Assembly (NCBI GenBank): GCA_016296505.1
Contig: JAEDJD010000002.1
Span: forward strand, 62,001 to 126,000
Direction of reading: 5' to 3'
From: Oscillospiraceae bacterium
GTDB lineage: Bacteria; Bacillota; Clostridia; Oscillospirales; Ruminococcaceae
Length of the DNA stretch: 64,000 nucleotides
Shown here: positions 55,269-63,333 of the stretch, one piece after another
How the letters are laid out: every line of letters starts with the position of its first letter
Position numbering within the stretch: the stretch's first letter is position 1
Position numbers and translations under genes: made by a program
The notes under the pieces: model-generated
What the model saw: the letters and a program-made list of their open reading frames with translations, nothing else
What the model was told of the DNA's origin: nothing
Database searches by the model: none

Positions 55269-57818
55269 TCAGGTGTCTTTCATACGGATTGCAAGAATCG
55301 TGACAGTGGTACAAATCAGATGGTATAATAACAGGATGCCGCCGCAAATTTCATGATAAGCTCCAAGCAGAACAAAAATCAGAATGAATAAAAATCCAAG
55401 ACAGGCTGTAACTGCCTGCAATATCATACCAAGATTGGCAGCAGTCCGGATGCGCTTGGCGCCGATGACGGTCTGAATAAATCCGGCAAGTCTGCCGGCA
55501 CAGAGCATGGACGGGCTGCCTGTCTGTACCGCTTTTGTCTCCTCGTTATAGTCTTCTTCATAGCGTGCCGAAATAATCTTCACGCTCTCCTCCCGAATAC
55601 CAAACAGCTTCGAGATCCGACGCTGCGAAAGCATCGCGTCATTGCTGCGCAGCAAAAGAAGCATTTTCTCACGCTCCAGCTCTTTCAGCCAGTGCCGAAT
55701 GGATTTGCTCGCCGCCAAACGGACAATGAATAACGCCGCAACGCTGCCGGAAATAGACAGATACAATACATCCTGTCCCTCGGAAACCATTTCACGAACC
55801 TTCGCTGTCGCCGGTATTCCCTCAATGCTGTGCTCGATCATCATGTCACGGGTTCCGAGCAGGACGCGCTTGTTATCAAGCCAGCCGCCGATGCCTTTTC
55901 CCTCGTCATAGACATAATTCTCAAACGTCTGCAATGTCTGATCGTCAGTCAAAATCGCTCCGGCAAAAATATCTTTCAGGATACTGCCTGCGCGTTCCGT
56001 CAGACTTGCCGCATACCGCAGCGCTTCCTCCGTATGCGCCTCGCCGATCACCTGAATCGAATCGAGTTTCGTTGTTCCGGCTGGGAACAGCGAAGCTGCG
56101 TCCGCCATAACCGTATTCACATCAAAGAAATCGTCTACGCTCTGGTATCCGAGCAGAATTCCGCTGTTTCGGATGTAATCCTTTACACCAGAAAGCATCG
56201 GCAGATTAGAAATCAGCGTAACCGCCGTACAGGCGCAAGCCGAAAAGCATAACGCAAAAATAGACGTACCATAGCAGACCGCACTCTCCACCTGATCGCG
56301 GCGCAGCAATGCAATTCCGATCGCAAATAAACCGCCAAGCAACGCAATCAGCGGCACGGCTGTCCGACAGAATTTATCCGCAATATCAGTCGAAAACGTG
56401 TATTTCAGAAAATCCTCCGGACTCTCTATCGGCTGCATAGAAGCAAGAATCGGGAACTCTCCGGATGTTCCGCGCGTCAGATTTTCCGCACGCTTCTCAT
56501 CCTCAACATACCGGATTGCATATTTGGGATTCCCGTCCGTCAGGCGTTCAAAATTATGCAGCGCGCGCGCCGCGATCATCTTTTTTCCGACTGCATTCAT
56601 CAAAAGTGAAAATAATCCAATCGAAATATACACAGATACAATGCCCGTGCGCAGCATATTCGGGCTTGGCAGAATCAAAAATGCGGCAATCTCCGCGGTC
56701 ATCATGGACATCGCTGCCAATGAATCGCAGTCTGCACGCAGACGCAGCAGCTTGAGATAGCCGTTTTTGAGCAAGCTGGCAACGAATGGAAGCGCTGCCA
56801 TTCCAAGCAAAAGCTGTATCGTCAGGAACGCGATCGGCGCTTCCTGACTGCTCAGAAACGCTGGCATCGGGAATGACGGCAGCCAGTCAAACAGCGTAAT
56901 CAATCCGCTGCACAGCGTCAGAAACCCCAGTATGAACACTCTGAGCGAAAGATTCAGATTCAGTTCGTTCAAATCGTTCCGGATTGCCTCTGTGTTATCT
57001 TTTTGCTGCTTGGCTTCCTTCGGTAAATCGGTTCGCTCGCGCCGTTCATTCTGATACCGCACATCAATATTGATATGCTTTCTCGCCTCTGAATTGCTGG
57101 TTGAAAGATTCAAATGCGTATGCTCTGCCTGACCGATAAATCGGATGGATCGTGCGGCTTCACGCGGATGCTGTTTCAGATTTTCCGGTATCCGTTCCAG
57201 AACCTCCGGCGCGTCGCGATTCACACGGCGTTTTCGCAGCTTGGACGCCGGCAGAGTCTGCATAGTGGAAACCGGTGTGACCTTCTGATACGGCTGACCA
57301 TTGGACGAAATCTGTCTGCGGCGCAGTTCCTTTGCCCGTGTGGAATCGTTCATTCTGCGAATCCGCGGTCTGTATTCGCCGCCGTCCTCCTCCGAGACCA
57401 TGACCGCATGATCATACGCCTGCGCAGTTTTGGCAACGCGTCCCTCGCGCTGGACAAGCGTTTCCGGCTCTACGTGCGCAATCGAATTCATAAAGGATAC
57501 CTGCGGCTTCTTGATATCGGCAGGCGTTACGGTTCGTACAGGCTCTCTTTTTCGAGACTGAACGGATTTCGGTTCGTCTGCATTGCTTTTCACGACACGT
57601 TGATCCGACTGATTCAACGGCTGAACCGGCTTTGGCTGGTTCTCCGGAGTGGACTGCGGCGGCACATCCTCAGAGCCGGTCGGATTCTGCTTTGCGGCAG
57701 CAGGCTTTTCAATCTCCTGCTCCGTTTCGGACTGTACGCCGTTCGATTGCGCTTTCATCGCGGCAGCGCTTATATTTTCAGATTGATTTTGTTTGTTTTT
57801 ACGTTTTTTGGACGACAT
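55269..57818 (-). CDS. P-type-ATPase-like membrane protein without the phosphorylation motif
   Basis: An 849-residue protein. Residues 1-285 are charged and apparently disordered. Membrane pairs lie near 295-345, 370-415, 490-545 and 790-845, as in P1B-type pumps. The catalytic region fits a P-type ATPase but is degenerate. DKTGTLT reads DAASLFP (Asp573 kept, Lys-Thr-Gly lost). The nucleotide-domain segment GKGIGGWLDNKRVLLG is recognisable. TGDN reads RSND, and the hinge GDGxNDxP is not found. It should not pump ions by the usual cycle. A Shine-Dalgarno AAAGGATG precedes the ATG; rlmB lies 43 bases upstream. Confidence 0.72.
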   Translation of the reverse strand: MSSKKRKNKQNQSENISAAAMKAQSNGVQSETEQEIEKPAAAKQNPTGSEDVPPQSTPENQPKPVQPLNQSDQRVVKSNADEPKSVQSRKREPVRTVTPADIKKPQVSFMNSIAHVEPETLVQREGRVAKTAQAYDHAVMVSEEDGGEYRPRIRRMNDSTRAKELRRRQISSNGQPYQKVTPVSTMQTLPASKLRKRRVNRDAPEVLERIPENLKQHPREAARSIRFIGQAEHTHLNLSTSNSEARKHINIDVRYQNERRERTDLPKEAKQQKDNTEAIRNDLNELNLNLSLRVFILGFLTLCSGLITLFDWLPSFPMPAFLSSQEAPIAFLTIQLLLGMAALPFVASLLKNGYLKLLRLRADCDSLAAMSMMTAEIAAFLILPSPNMLRTGIVSVYISIGLFSLLMNAVGKKMIAARALHNFERLTDGNPKYAIRYVEDEKRAENLTRGTSGEFPILASMQPIESPEDFLKYTFSTDIADKFCRTAVPLIALLGGLFAIGIALLRRDQVESAVCYGTSIFALCFSACACTAVTLISNLPMLSGVKDYIRNSGILLGYQSVDDFFDVNTVMADAASLFPAGTTKLDSIQVIGEAHTEEALRYAASLTERAGSILKDIFAGAILTDDQTLQTFENYVYDEGKGIGGWLDNKRVLLGTRDMMIEHSIEGIPATAKVREMVSEGQDVLYLSISGSVAALFIVRLAASKSIRHWLKELEREKMLLLLRSNDAMLSQRRISKLFGIREESVKIISARYEEDYNEETKAVQTGSPSMLCAGRLAGFIQTVIGAKRIRTAANLGMILQAVTACLGFLFILIFVLLGAYHEICGGILLLYHLICTTVTILAIRMKDT

Positions 57819-57861
57819 CCCGTATGCATCCTTTCTTTACACAATTTCTATCACTTTCTCT

Positions 57862-58614
57862 TTATTGTGACTCGGAGCGCTGCCGTACTGCTTCGTACAT
57901 CAGAATTCCGGCAGCGACAGAAGCGTTCAGCGAATTCACTTTCCCGAACATCGGCAGCGAAATAATCGCGTCGCACTGCGCTTTGACAGGCTCGCTTAGT
58001 CCAAACCCTTCAGAGCCGATCACCAGTCCGATTGCGCCTTTCAAATCCGTTTTTGTTGCCGGTGCTCCGTTCATATCCGCACCATAAAACCATAGACCTT
58101 GTTTTTTCAGCGCAATCATTTCAGTCGCCAGATTGCTGACTCTCGCAACCGGCAGCCAGCTTGCCGCGCCGGCTGATGTCTTGAATACAGTCTGCGTCAA
58201 CGAAGCGCTTCTGCGCTTGGGCAGAATAATCCCGTCCGCGCCGGACGCCTCGGCAGTTCGGATAATCGCGCCAAGATTATGCGGATCCTCAATCCCATCG
58301 CATAGTATTAAAAACGGCTTCGTGCCTTTCTTTTCGCAGATAGACAGAATATCTGCCACAGAAACATACTTTGCGCACGCGCCCTCGGCACATACTCCCT
58401 GATGATTCCCTCCGCCTGCCATGCTGTCCAGTTTCCGCGCGTCCGTGACCTTAACAGGAATCCCCTGTTTTTTTGCCATGCTGCAAATTGCGCCAAGACT
58501 GTCGTGCATGGACGCTACAAAAATCTGATTGATCGGATTTCCGGCTTTCAGCGCTTCCGTCACGGCATTTCTACCGTAAATATAATCGCTATTTTCTTGA
58601 TTCATTGGTTTCAT
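57862..58614 (-). CDS. rlmB: TrmH-family 2'-O-ribose RNA methyltransferase (RlmB-like)
   Basis: A 250-residue SpoU/TrmH-fold enzyme. The N-terminal substrate-binding domain (IYGRNAVTEALKAG) is followed by the SPOUT domain: LCDGIEDPHNLGAIIRTAEA (motif 1), IGLVIGSEGFGLSEPV (motif 2) and ISLPMFGKVNSLNASVAAGI (motif 3). RlmB methylates G2251 of 23S rRNA; the target is inferred from family. ATG 58614 follows AGAGGG; the longer reading has no ribosome site. Confidence 0.92.
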   Translation of the reverse strand: MKPMNQENSDYIYGRNAVTEALKAGNPINQIFVASMHDSLGAICSMAKKQGIPVKVTDARKLDSMAGGGNHQGVCAEGACAKYVSVADILSICEKKGTKPFLILCDGIEDPHNLGAIIRTAEASGADGIILPKRRSASLTQTVFKTSAGAASWLPVARVSNLATEMIALKKQGLWFYGADMNGAPATKTDLKGAIGLVIGSEGFGLSEPVKAQCDAIISLPMFGKVNSLNASVAAGILMYEAVRQRSESQ

Positions 58615-58650
58615 AATAATCCCTCTAACGCATATCATTCCTATTTTACA

Positions 58651-58679
58651 ATTATACCACATTATGCAGGAAATTTCAA
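58651..58679 (-). promoter_or_regulatory. rlmB promoter
   Basis: Minus-strand TTGAAA, a 17-base spacer and TATAAT, about 40 bases before rlmB. It may drive rlmB, the P-type-ATPase-like gene and the metallopeptidase gene together. Confidence 0.8.
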
Positions 58680-58718
58680 TGGTAGAAAATGAATTATTTT
58701 GAAAACGCTTCTGCATTT

Positions 58719-59846
58719 TTATTCCAAGGCGGCTGGCTTCTGTATTCTATATTTCAGGCAGATCGTAATATGCTCCGGCGAAACCCGAATACATGACAAA
58801 TATCTATGATAATTGCGCTCTCCTTCATGGACGCCATCCTCGTTCAGTACCTTTTTAACAGCATCCGTCAGCACACTGCATTTCACAGATGGCGCAGAAC
58901 AGGTTCCAAAGCGTTTGCGCATACTGCAAATCGCTCTGCCGTCCGCAGCATTTCCAGAAATGTGCATCTGCGAGCCGCATACCGCACAATATACGAATCC
59001 GGCAAGCGCGTGCTTCTGATATATGCGGTGTCCGTTTGCTGCAATCATCTGCTGTACCTGTGCAAACTGCTGCTCCGATATGATCGGCTTAACCGGAAAG
59101 GATATATATTCCGATTCCGGCAAGCGGATTCTTCGATTGCTTTTATAATTGTATTTCTCGGTTTTGTGCAGCAACAAACGCCCTGCATATGCCGGATTCA
59201 TCAGAATTCTCCTGACAGTTGCATCGTTCCATGCGAGTCTGTTTGCGATTTCCCGACAGGATAAGCCGGATACATAATCCTCAAAAATGCGTCTTACAAT
59301 CTCCGCCCGCTCCGCATCAATCAGGATTTCATCCGCATTACGATAGTAGCCGAATGGCAGAGTCGCAGAGGTGCAAAATCCAGCCCGCTGCTTCGTTCGG
59401 ATCGCCGCCCGAACCTTGCGGGATATGTCTCTGGCATACCAGTCATCCATGACTGCCCGAATCGCAAAAATATCATTGCTCGGTGATACGATACTCGTAT
59501 CTACGCCGTCCGCAACCGAAATTAACCGTACTCCATGCTTCGGAAACCATTCCTCTACCAGTTCTCCAGTATGAATAAAATTCCGGCTCAGCCGCGACAG
59601 ATCCTTGACCAGTACAGTCCCAATGTATCCGTCCTCGATGGCTCTGTACATTTTTTGCAGGGATTTTCTGTTTTGCGTTGTGCCGGAAATCCCCTCGTCA
59701 ATAAACTCATAGTGAATCGGTATTTCATGGGTCTGCGCAAATTGCAGCAGCAGTCTCCGCTGATTGGATATGCTTTCCGATTCGGTCTCTTTGCCGTCCT
59801 CTCTGGATAGGCGAAGGTATATTGCACCCTTTTTCTTTGTATCCAA
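58719..59846 (-). CDS. Large serine recombinase
   Basis: A 375-residue site-specific recombinase. The resolvase domain begins at AIYLRLSREDG; the nucleophilic Ser is in the SISNQRRLL segment. DEGISGTTQNR and KDLSRLSRNFI follow. The recombinase domain has PFGYYRN and NPAYAGRLL, and a zinc ribbon CAVCGSQMHISG follows. It is shorter than the usual 450-550 residues of this group because the C-terminal coiled coil is short. The start is TTG 59846 after AAGGTGG. It is divergent from tRNA-fMet 117 bases away. No phage or conjugation genes were seen beside it. Confidence 0.9.
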   Translation of the reverse strand: MDTKKKGAIYLRLSREDGKETESESISNQRRLLLQFAQTHEIPIHYEFIDEGISGTTQNRKSLQKMYRAIEDGYIGTVLVKDLSRLSRNFIHTGELVEEWFPKHGVRLISVADGVDTSIVSPSNDIFAIRAVMDDWYARDISRKVRAAIRTKQRAGFCTSATLPFGYYRNADEILIDAERAEIVRRIFEDYVSGLSCREIANRLAWNDATVRRILMNPAYAGRLLLHKTEKYNYKSNRRIRLPESEYISFPVKPIISEQQFAQVQQMIAANGHRIYQKHALAGFVYCAVCGSQMHISGNAADGRAICSMRKRFGTCSAPSVKCSVLTDAVKKVLNEDGVHEGERNYHRYLSCIRVSPEHITICLKYRIQKPAALE

Positions 59847-59920
59847 GCTTGCCACCTTAAACACAAAATATACGAAAATAAACTGTTTTATGTGTATTAT
59901 CACATTTTTGCTTTTTTTCC

Positions 59921-59949
59921 TTGACTTTTATCCGTTCTTGTGATATAAT
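59921..59949 (+). promoter_or_regulatory. tRNA-fMet promoter
   Basis: TTGACT, a 17-base spacer and TATAAT, 14 bases before the mature tRNA 5' end. Confidence 0.88.
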
Positions 59950-59963
59950 AGCTTTGTTGAGAA

Positions 59964-60040
<77 letters not shown>

Positions 60041-60045
60041 TATTA

Positions 60046-60083
60046 GCACCCTAATTTTGATACAAAGTTAGGGTGCATTTTCA
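60046..60083 (+). terminator. tRNA terminator
   Basis: A 14-base stem (GCACCCTAATTTTG against CAAAGTTAGGGTGC, one wobble) with a three-base loop, then ATTTT. Confidence 0.88.
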
Positions 60084-60191
60084 TGCCATCAAAATGTAGA
60101 TATTTCGTTGTTTTCGAGGGAATACAAAAACGATTGGTCGGACTGTAGACCGTTTTTGCCCCCGAAATACCGCTTTCAGATGCATTACCCT

Positions 60192-60234
60192 GCCAATAAA
60201 AAAACGATTACTTTGCTATCGTTTTTTTATTGGC
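60192..60234. terminator. Perfect 17-base hairpin, bidirectional
   Basis: GCCAATAAAAAAACGAT (60192-60208) and its exact complement (60218-60234) with a 9-base loop. A-run and T-run in the arms would let it stop transcription either way. No gene lies between it and the tRNA terminator, so its role is unclear. Confidence 0.7.
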
Positions 60235-60294
60235 TATTTCGTTAATCAGGGGGTGCATTTTGAATTTTGGCGGGTTTGAGCGTCATCCGGGCAT

Positions 60295-60336
60295 AAAAAA
60301 ACGAGCCTGCGGGGTTGAAAAGGTCTCCACAGGCTC
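60295..60336 (-). terminator. Terminator of the DUF4209-like gene
   Basis: On the minus strand GAGCCTGTGGAG pairs with CCCCGCAGGCTC (mostly paired), then GTTTTTTT. Confidence 0.82.
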
Positions 60337-60359
60337 ATTGTATGCTGGGTGTTAATGAT

Positions 60360-61919
60360 TTATGTCTTTTTCCTGTCGATTATAGTAACATCTCTGGAAC
60401 TCGGTATGATGAAGTTTTTTATACGCTCGCTGGTTGCAAGAATTTCATTGCAGGTGTGAGAAGTTAAGGAAAGAAGCTTAATTACTAATGCTCCAAAGAA
60501 CAAACATTCTCCAGAGGCACTTTCTATTTCTTCAATAATACCATGCGCTATTTTATTTCTGATATTAGCACTAGCTTGCTCATTCAGCAGTCCACGGAAA
60601 GCGAAAAGAATATCATTGTCATAAGAATCAAGTAATTCAGGCAAAGCGAAAACTGATTTTAACAAATAGACTTTTTGAATACCTTTATCTTCGAGTGTGG
60701 TTGTTAAGGATCCTGATTCTTTGGCTATATATCTAAACAGATTCTCCATCTGCGGAGCGAGGATATGCAACGCCTCATAGTATTCCCCACGTAAGAATAA
60801 TCCTAATGCGTTGCGGAAAATTTTACTTCTTCCTTCTGGTATGATACAATTATTAGAAGTTAAAAAGTCAAGCATATCATCTCTTATCTCAAAGGCGCTT
60901 CTTATATAGTGAATACAATTTCTTACCCAAATATCACCAATAATTCGTTGTACCCTTAAAGCATTCTGAAACATATGCAATTTCAATAATTCCATGTCGC
61001 TTTCTGGATTTGTATCATCTAATGGTGCAATTTTAATAATTGTTTGTCCTTCGGCATTTAACAGTCCTGTTGCAAAAAGACTTTTTGTTATATCTTGCTT
61101 GTGTTCTTTGATTGTTCTTTTCTTTAAATCCTCATATGATTCGAATCCGATGTATTGTGTAAGTCTTACTATGCATTCTTCGAATGTTAAACCAGCCATA
61201 TTATTAGTTATATTATCAATAGCTTTATGCGTATCAAAAGTCAAAAATAAAGTATGCATACTTTGAGGAATCGTCTTTTGAACCTCAACCAGTCTCCTAT
61301 GAACTGTCTCTGCTTTTTCAGATTCCCCATTATTCCGATATGTATTAACTGCTTTTTTATAAAAGGCGTCCGCTCTTAATGCTTCTAATCCATTTGATGA
61401 AACAAGCTTTTCAGCATATTCAAAGTAATACTTTGCTAAGGATACATTAGTCTGAATCGCATCTTGATCTTTTTTCAATCGGTAGAAGCATTGTGCTTTT
61501 AGCTTATATGCTTGTTCAACTAAGAGAACGTCCTTGCCATTAAGCGAAATGATATTGTCTATTACAGGTATAATAAGTGACACATCTGTATTCTTATTTT
61601 CAAAAAATAATTCCATTATTCTTATAGAAATGAACAAGTCTATATTCATTGCATCATTCGTTATAAAATTGCAAAACCAAGTATATAATTGAGCATAAAT
61701 CGATTTCGAATTCGTCTGGGTTGAAATACATACTGCTCTTCTAAGGTGATTTAGTGATTCATGATATTCTTTTTTGCTAAAGGCCGTTTTAAATAGCTCA
61801 AAATATGATTGTGCTGCAATTTGAGATGCTTTGTAGTCTCTTTTTTGTGTCCATAGAATATCTGATAAAAGTGCAGTTAATCCAAGAGGCATTTTTGAAT
61901 AATCAATGCTTTGTAGCAA
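60360..61919 (-). CDS. DUF4209-like protein with RNxxxH motif; 5' end apparently frameshifted
   Basis: 519 residues from TTG 61919. The sequence is helical and TPR-like in the first half (residues about 30-210). The C-terminal part contains IRNKIAHGII around residue 462. This matches the RNxxxHG motif of DUF4209 and resembles the HEPN R-x4-6-H ribonuclease motif. Function unknown; a defence role is only an inference. Codon use is clearly AT-rich compared with neighbours. The start is weak. ATG 61969 lies right after a promoter and would read MDIELS, but it stops after eight codons; loss of two bases in a CTCT tract would join it to this frame. Confidence 0.65.
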   Translation of the reverse strand: MLQSIDYSKMPLGLTALLSDILWTQKRDYKASQIAAQSYFELFKTAFSKKEYHESLNHLRRAVCISTQTNSKSIYAQLYTWFCNFITNDAMNIDLFISIRIMELFFENKNTDVSLIIPVIDNIISLNGKDVLLVEQAYKLKAQCFYRLKKDQDAIQTNVSLAKYYFEYAEKLVSSNGLEALRADAFYKKAVNTYRNNGESEKAETVHRRLVEVQKTIPQSMHTLFLTFDTHKAIDNITNNMAGLTFEECIVRLTQYIGFESYEDLKKRTIKEHKQDITKSLFATGLLNAEGQTIIKIAPLDDTNPESDMELLKLHMFQNALRVQRIIGDIWVRNCIHYIRSAFEIRDDMLDFLTSNNCIIPEGRSKIFRNALGLFLRGEYYEALHILAPQMENLFRYIAKESGSLTTTLEDKGIQKVYLLKSVFALPELLDSYDNDILFAFRGLLNEQASANIRNKIAHGIIEEIESASGECLFFGALVIKLLSLTSHTCNEILATSERIKNFIIPSSRDVTIIDRKKT

Positions 61920-61970
61920 TTGGTATTCACTTTCTTGAATATCTAAAATAGAGAAAGTTCTATATCCATT

Positions 61971-62035
61971 GTGTCACATATTACCGTCTTTCGGAGGATA
62001 TATCAAGCGGCTAAATGTACAGATCATTTCGGCGT
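61971..62035 (-). repeat. Promoter-bearing direct repeat, copy 1
   Basis: About 64 bases nearly identical to 62717-62781. On the minus strand it holds TTGATA (62001-62006), a 17-base spacer and TAATAT (61978-61983), upstream of the DUF4209-like gene. A transcript would begin close to the ATG at 61969, so the mRNA might be leaderless. Confidence 0.8.
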
Positions 62036-62166
62036 ATTTTTGCCGTATCTCTGGTACTTTTACATACTTGATATCCTTGCGTTTTTATGGTAAACTTGGA
62101 TACAATGGAATAGGATCTCTCATTTTCGGAGGCCCCCAGTGAGGTATAAAATCAGCGGTCAGGACA

Positions 62167-62184
62167 GCGGGGAGCGATCCCCGC
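62167..62184. other. Short GC-rich hairpin after the first cyclotransferase-like gene
   Basis: A seven-base stem (GCGGGGA/TCCCCGC) with a four-base loop; no clear T-run, so a terminator role is uncertain. The rest of 62036-62166 shows nothing supportable. Confidence 0.4.
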
Positions 62185-62200
62185 CATGCCGCCGCTTTTC

Positions 62201-62671
62201 TTATCGGTACAGATACCTCGTACTGCGTTCATAGGCTTCGTAGAGGAATTCCGGATTGAATCCGAATGACCGGTAGCCCTGTACACAAGTCCAGAAATAT
62301 CTTGGTGTCGGTTCTCCGAGCCGACGCTTTTCATTCATGATGTACAGAAAGCCGTTGGTCTGGAGCGTCCTGCCGCTTTTCGCTCTGCGCACCGGGAGGC
62401 TGATCTCTTTCTTATAGTAGCAGACCGGGCAGCCCTCGTAGCGGTCGAGCATTCGCTCGTGCTCCGCAGTGACCTCCCAGACTGCGACCGGAACAACACC
62501 GTCTGCCTTCGGCTCGATGGTCAGGTAGAATCCGGTCTTGCTGCCTTTGAAGAGCAGCTCGTAGCCTTCAATCAATGCTGTTCCGACAACCCTTGCACCG
62601 GGGCATCGCATCTGCATCTGTCTGCGGTTGAGGTTGCTGCCGTAGGCGAGGTAGTATCTTTTCTTGCTCAT
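62201..62671 (-). CDS. Gamma-glutamylcyclotransferase-like protein, first copy
   Basis: A 156-residue AIG2/GGCT-fold protein. YLAYGSNLNRRQM is the phosphate-loop-like start, PVAVWEVTAEHERMLDRYEG carries the catalytic Glu region, and NGFLYIMNEK follows. Members break down gamma-glutamyl-amines or are of unknown substrate. ATG 62671 follows GGAGGAG. It is a diverged paralogue of the gene at 62917-63333. Confidence 0.88.
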   Translation of the reverse strand: MSKKRYYLAYGSNLNRRQMQMRCPGARVVGTALIEGYELLFKGSKTGFYLTIEPKADGVVPVAVWEVTAEHERMLDRYEGCPVCYYKKEISLPVRRAKSGRTLQTNGFLYIMNEKRRLGEPTPRYFWTCVQGYRSFGFNPEFLYEAYERSTRYLYR

Positions 62672-62716
62672 GTGATCTCCTCCGTTCAGGTGTTTGGCGG
62701 GCATCCGCCTGCCGTT

Positions 62717-62781
62717 GTGTGACATATTACCATACCCTGCGGAGGTTATCAAGCGGCTAAATGTAGAGATCATATCGGGCG
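62717..62781 (-). repeat. Promoter-bearing direct repeat, copy 2
   Basis: Matches copy 1 across about 65 bases. On the minus strand it has TTGATA (62747-62752), a 17-base spacer and TAATAT (62724-62729), upstream of the first cyclotransferase-like gene. The rest of the gap to 62916 shows nothing else supportable. Confidence 0.8.
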
Positions 62782-62916
62782 ATTCTGCGCCGTTATTTGT
62801 TCATTTTATGAGTCGCCATAAAACGCACCGTGTGGGGAGGAGACCGAAACGGGGTGACTTATCGGCGAGAACCCCGCAAAGCCCCACACGGGCGAACATG
62901 GCGCGTCTGTGTGCGT

Positions 62917-63333
62917 TCAGCGGTCGGTGATGGATTCCTGCCGTGCCTGTTTCAGAACGGCGGTGTCCAGTCCATTCATTTCATAGCCCTTGCGGATCAC
63001 ATCGTAATAATAGGGGCTGGGCGGTGCGATGCCCTTGGGGTTCATGATGTAGACCATCGCATCGACCGTCTTTCCATCCAGCTCGACCTGCACAGTATCC
63101 CGGCGGTAGAGCCGAGGATACCCCTCGTAACGGTCAAGCGGGATCTCATCAGCGGGCTTGATGTCCCAGAGTAGGACGGGAACGCTGCGGTCGGGGTCAG
63201 GCTCGATAGTCGCCACGCCGTTGAACACCAGTCGGTATCCGTGGAGCGTGCTCGTGCCGAGAACTTCGGCGGTGGGGCAGCGCTGCTGCATATGCTCGAT
63301 GTGAAGATTTGAGCCGTAGGCTAAGTAGATCAT
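62917..63333 (-). CDS. Gamma-glutamylcyclotransferase-like protein, second copy
   Basis: A 138-residue AIG2/GGCT-fold protein: YLAYGSNLHIEHMQQRCP, PVLLWDIKPADEIPLDRYEG and MVYIMNPKG. It shares the fold and order with the copy at 62201 but is clearly diverged. ATG 63333 follows AAGGAGGAAGG and overlaps the upstream stop by four bases (ATGA), so it is coupled to the ImmA/DUF4314-like gene. Confidence 0.88.
   Translation of the reverse strand: MIYLAYGSNLHIEHMQQRCPTAEVLGTSTLHGYRLVFNGVATIEPDPDRSVPVLLWDIKPADEIPLDRYEGYPRLYRRDTVQVELDGKTVDAMVYIMNPKGIAPPSPYYYDVIRKGYEMNGLDTAVLKQARQESITDR

Noticed and set aside
57114..57965. 283-codon plus-strand frame opposite the pseudo-ATPase N-terminus
   Set aside because: Arg/Leu/Phe-rich shadow of a low-complexity region; no support.
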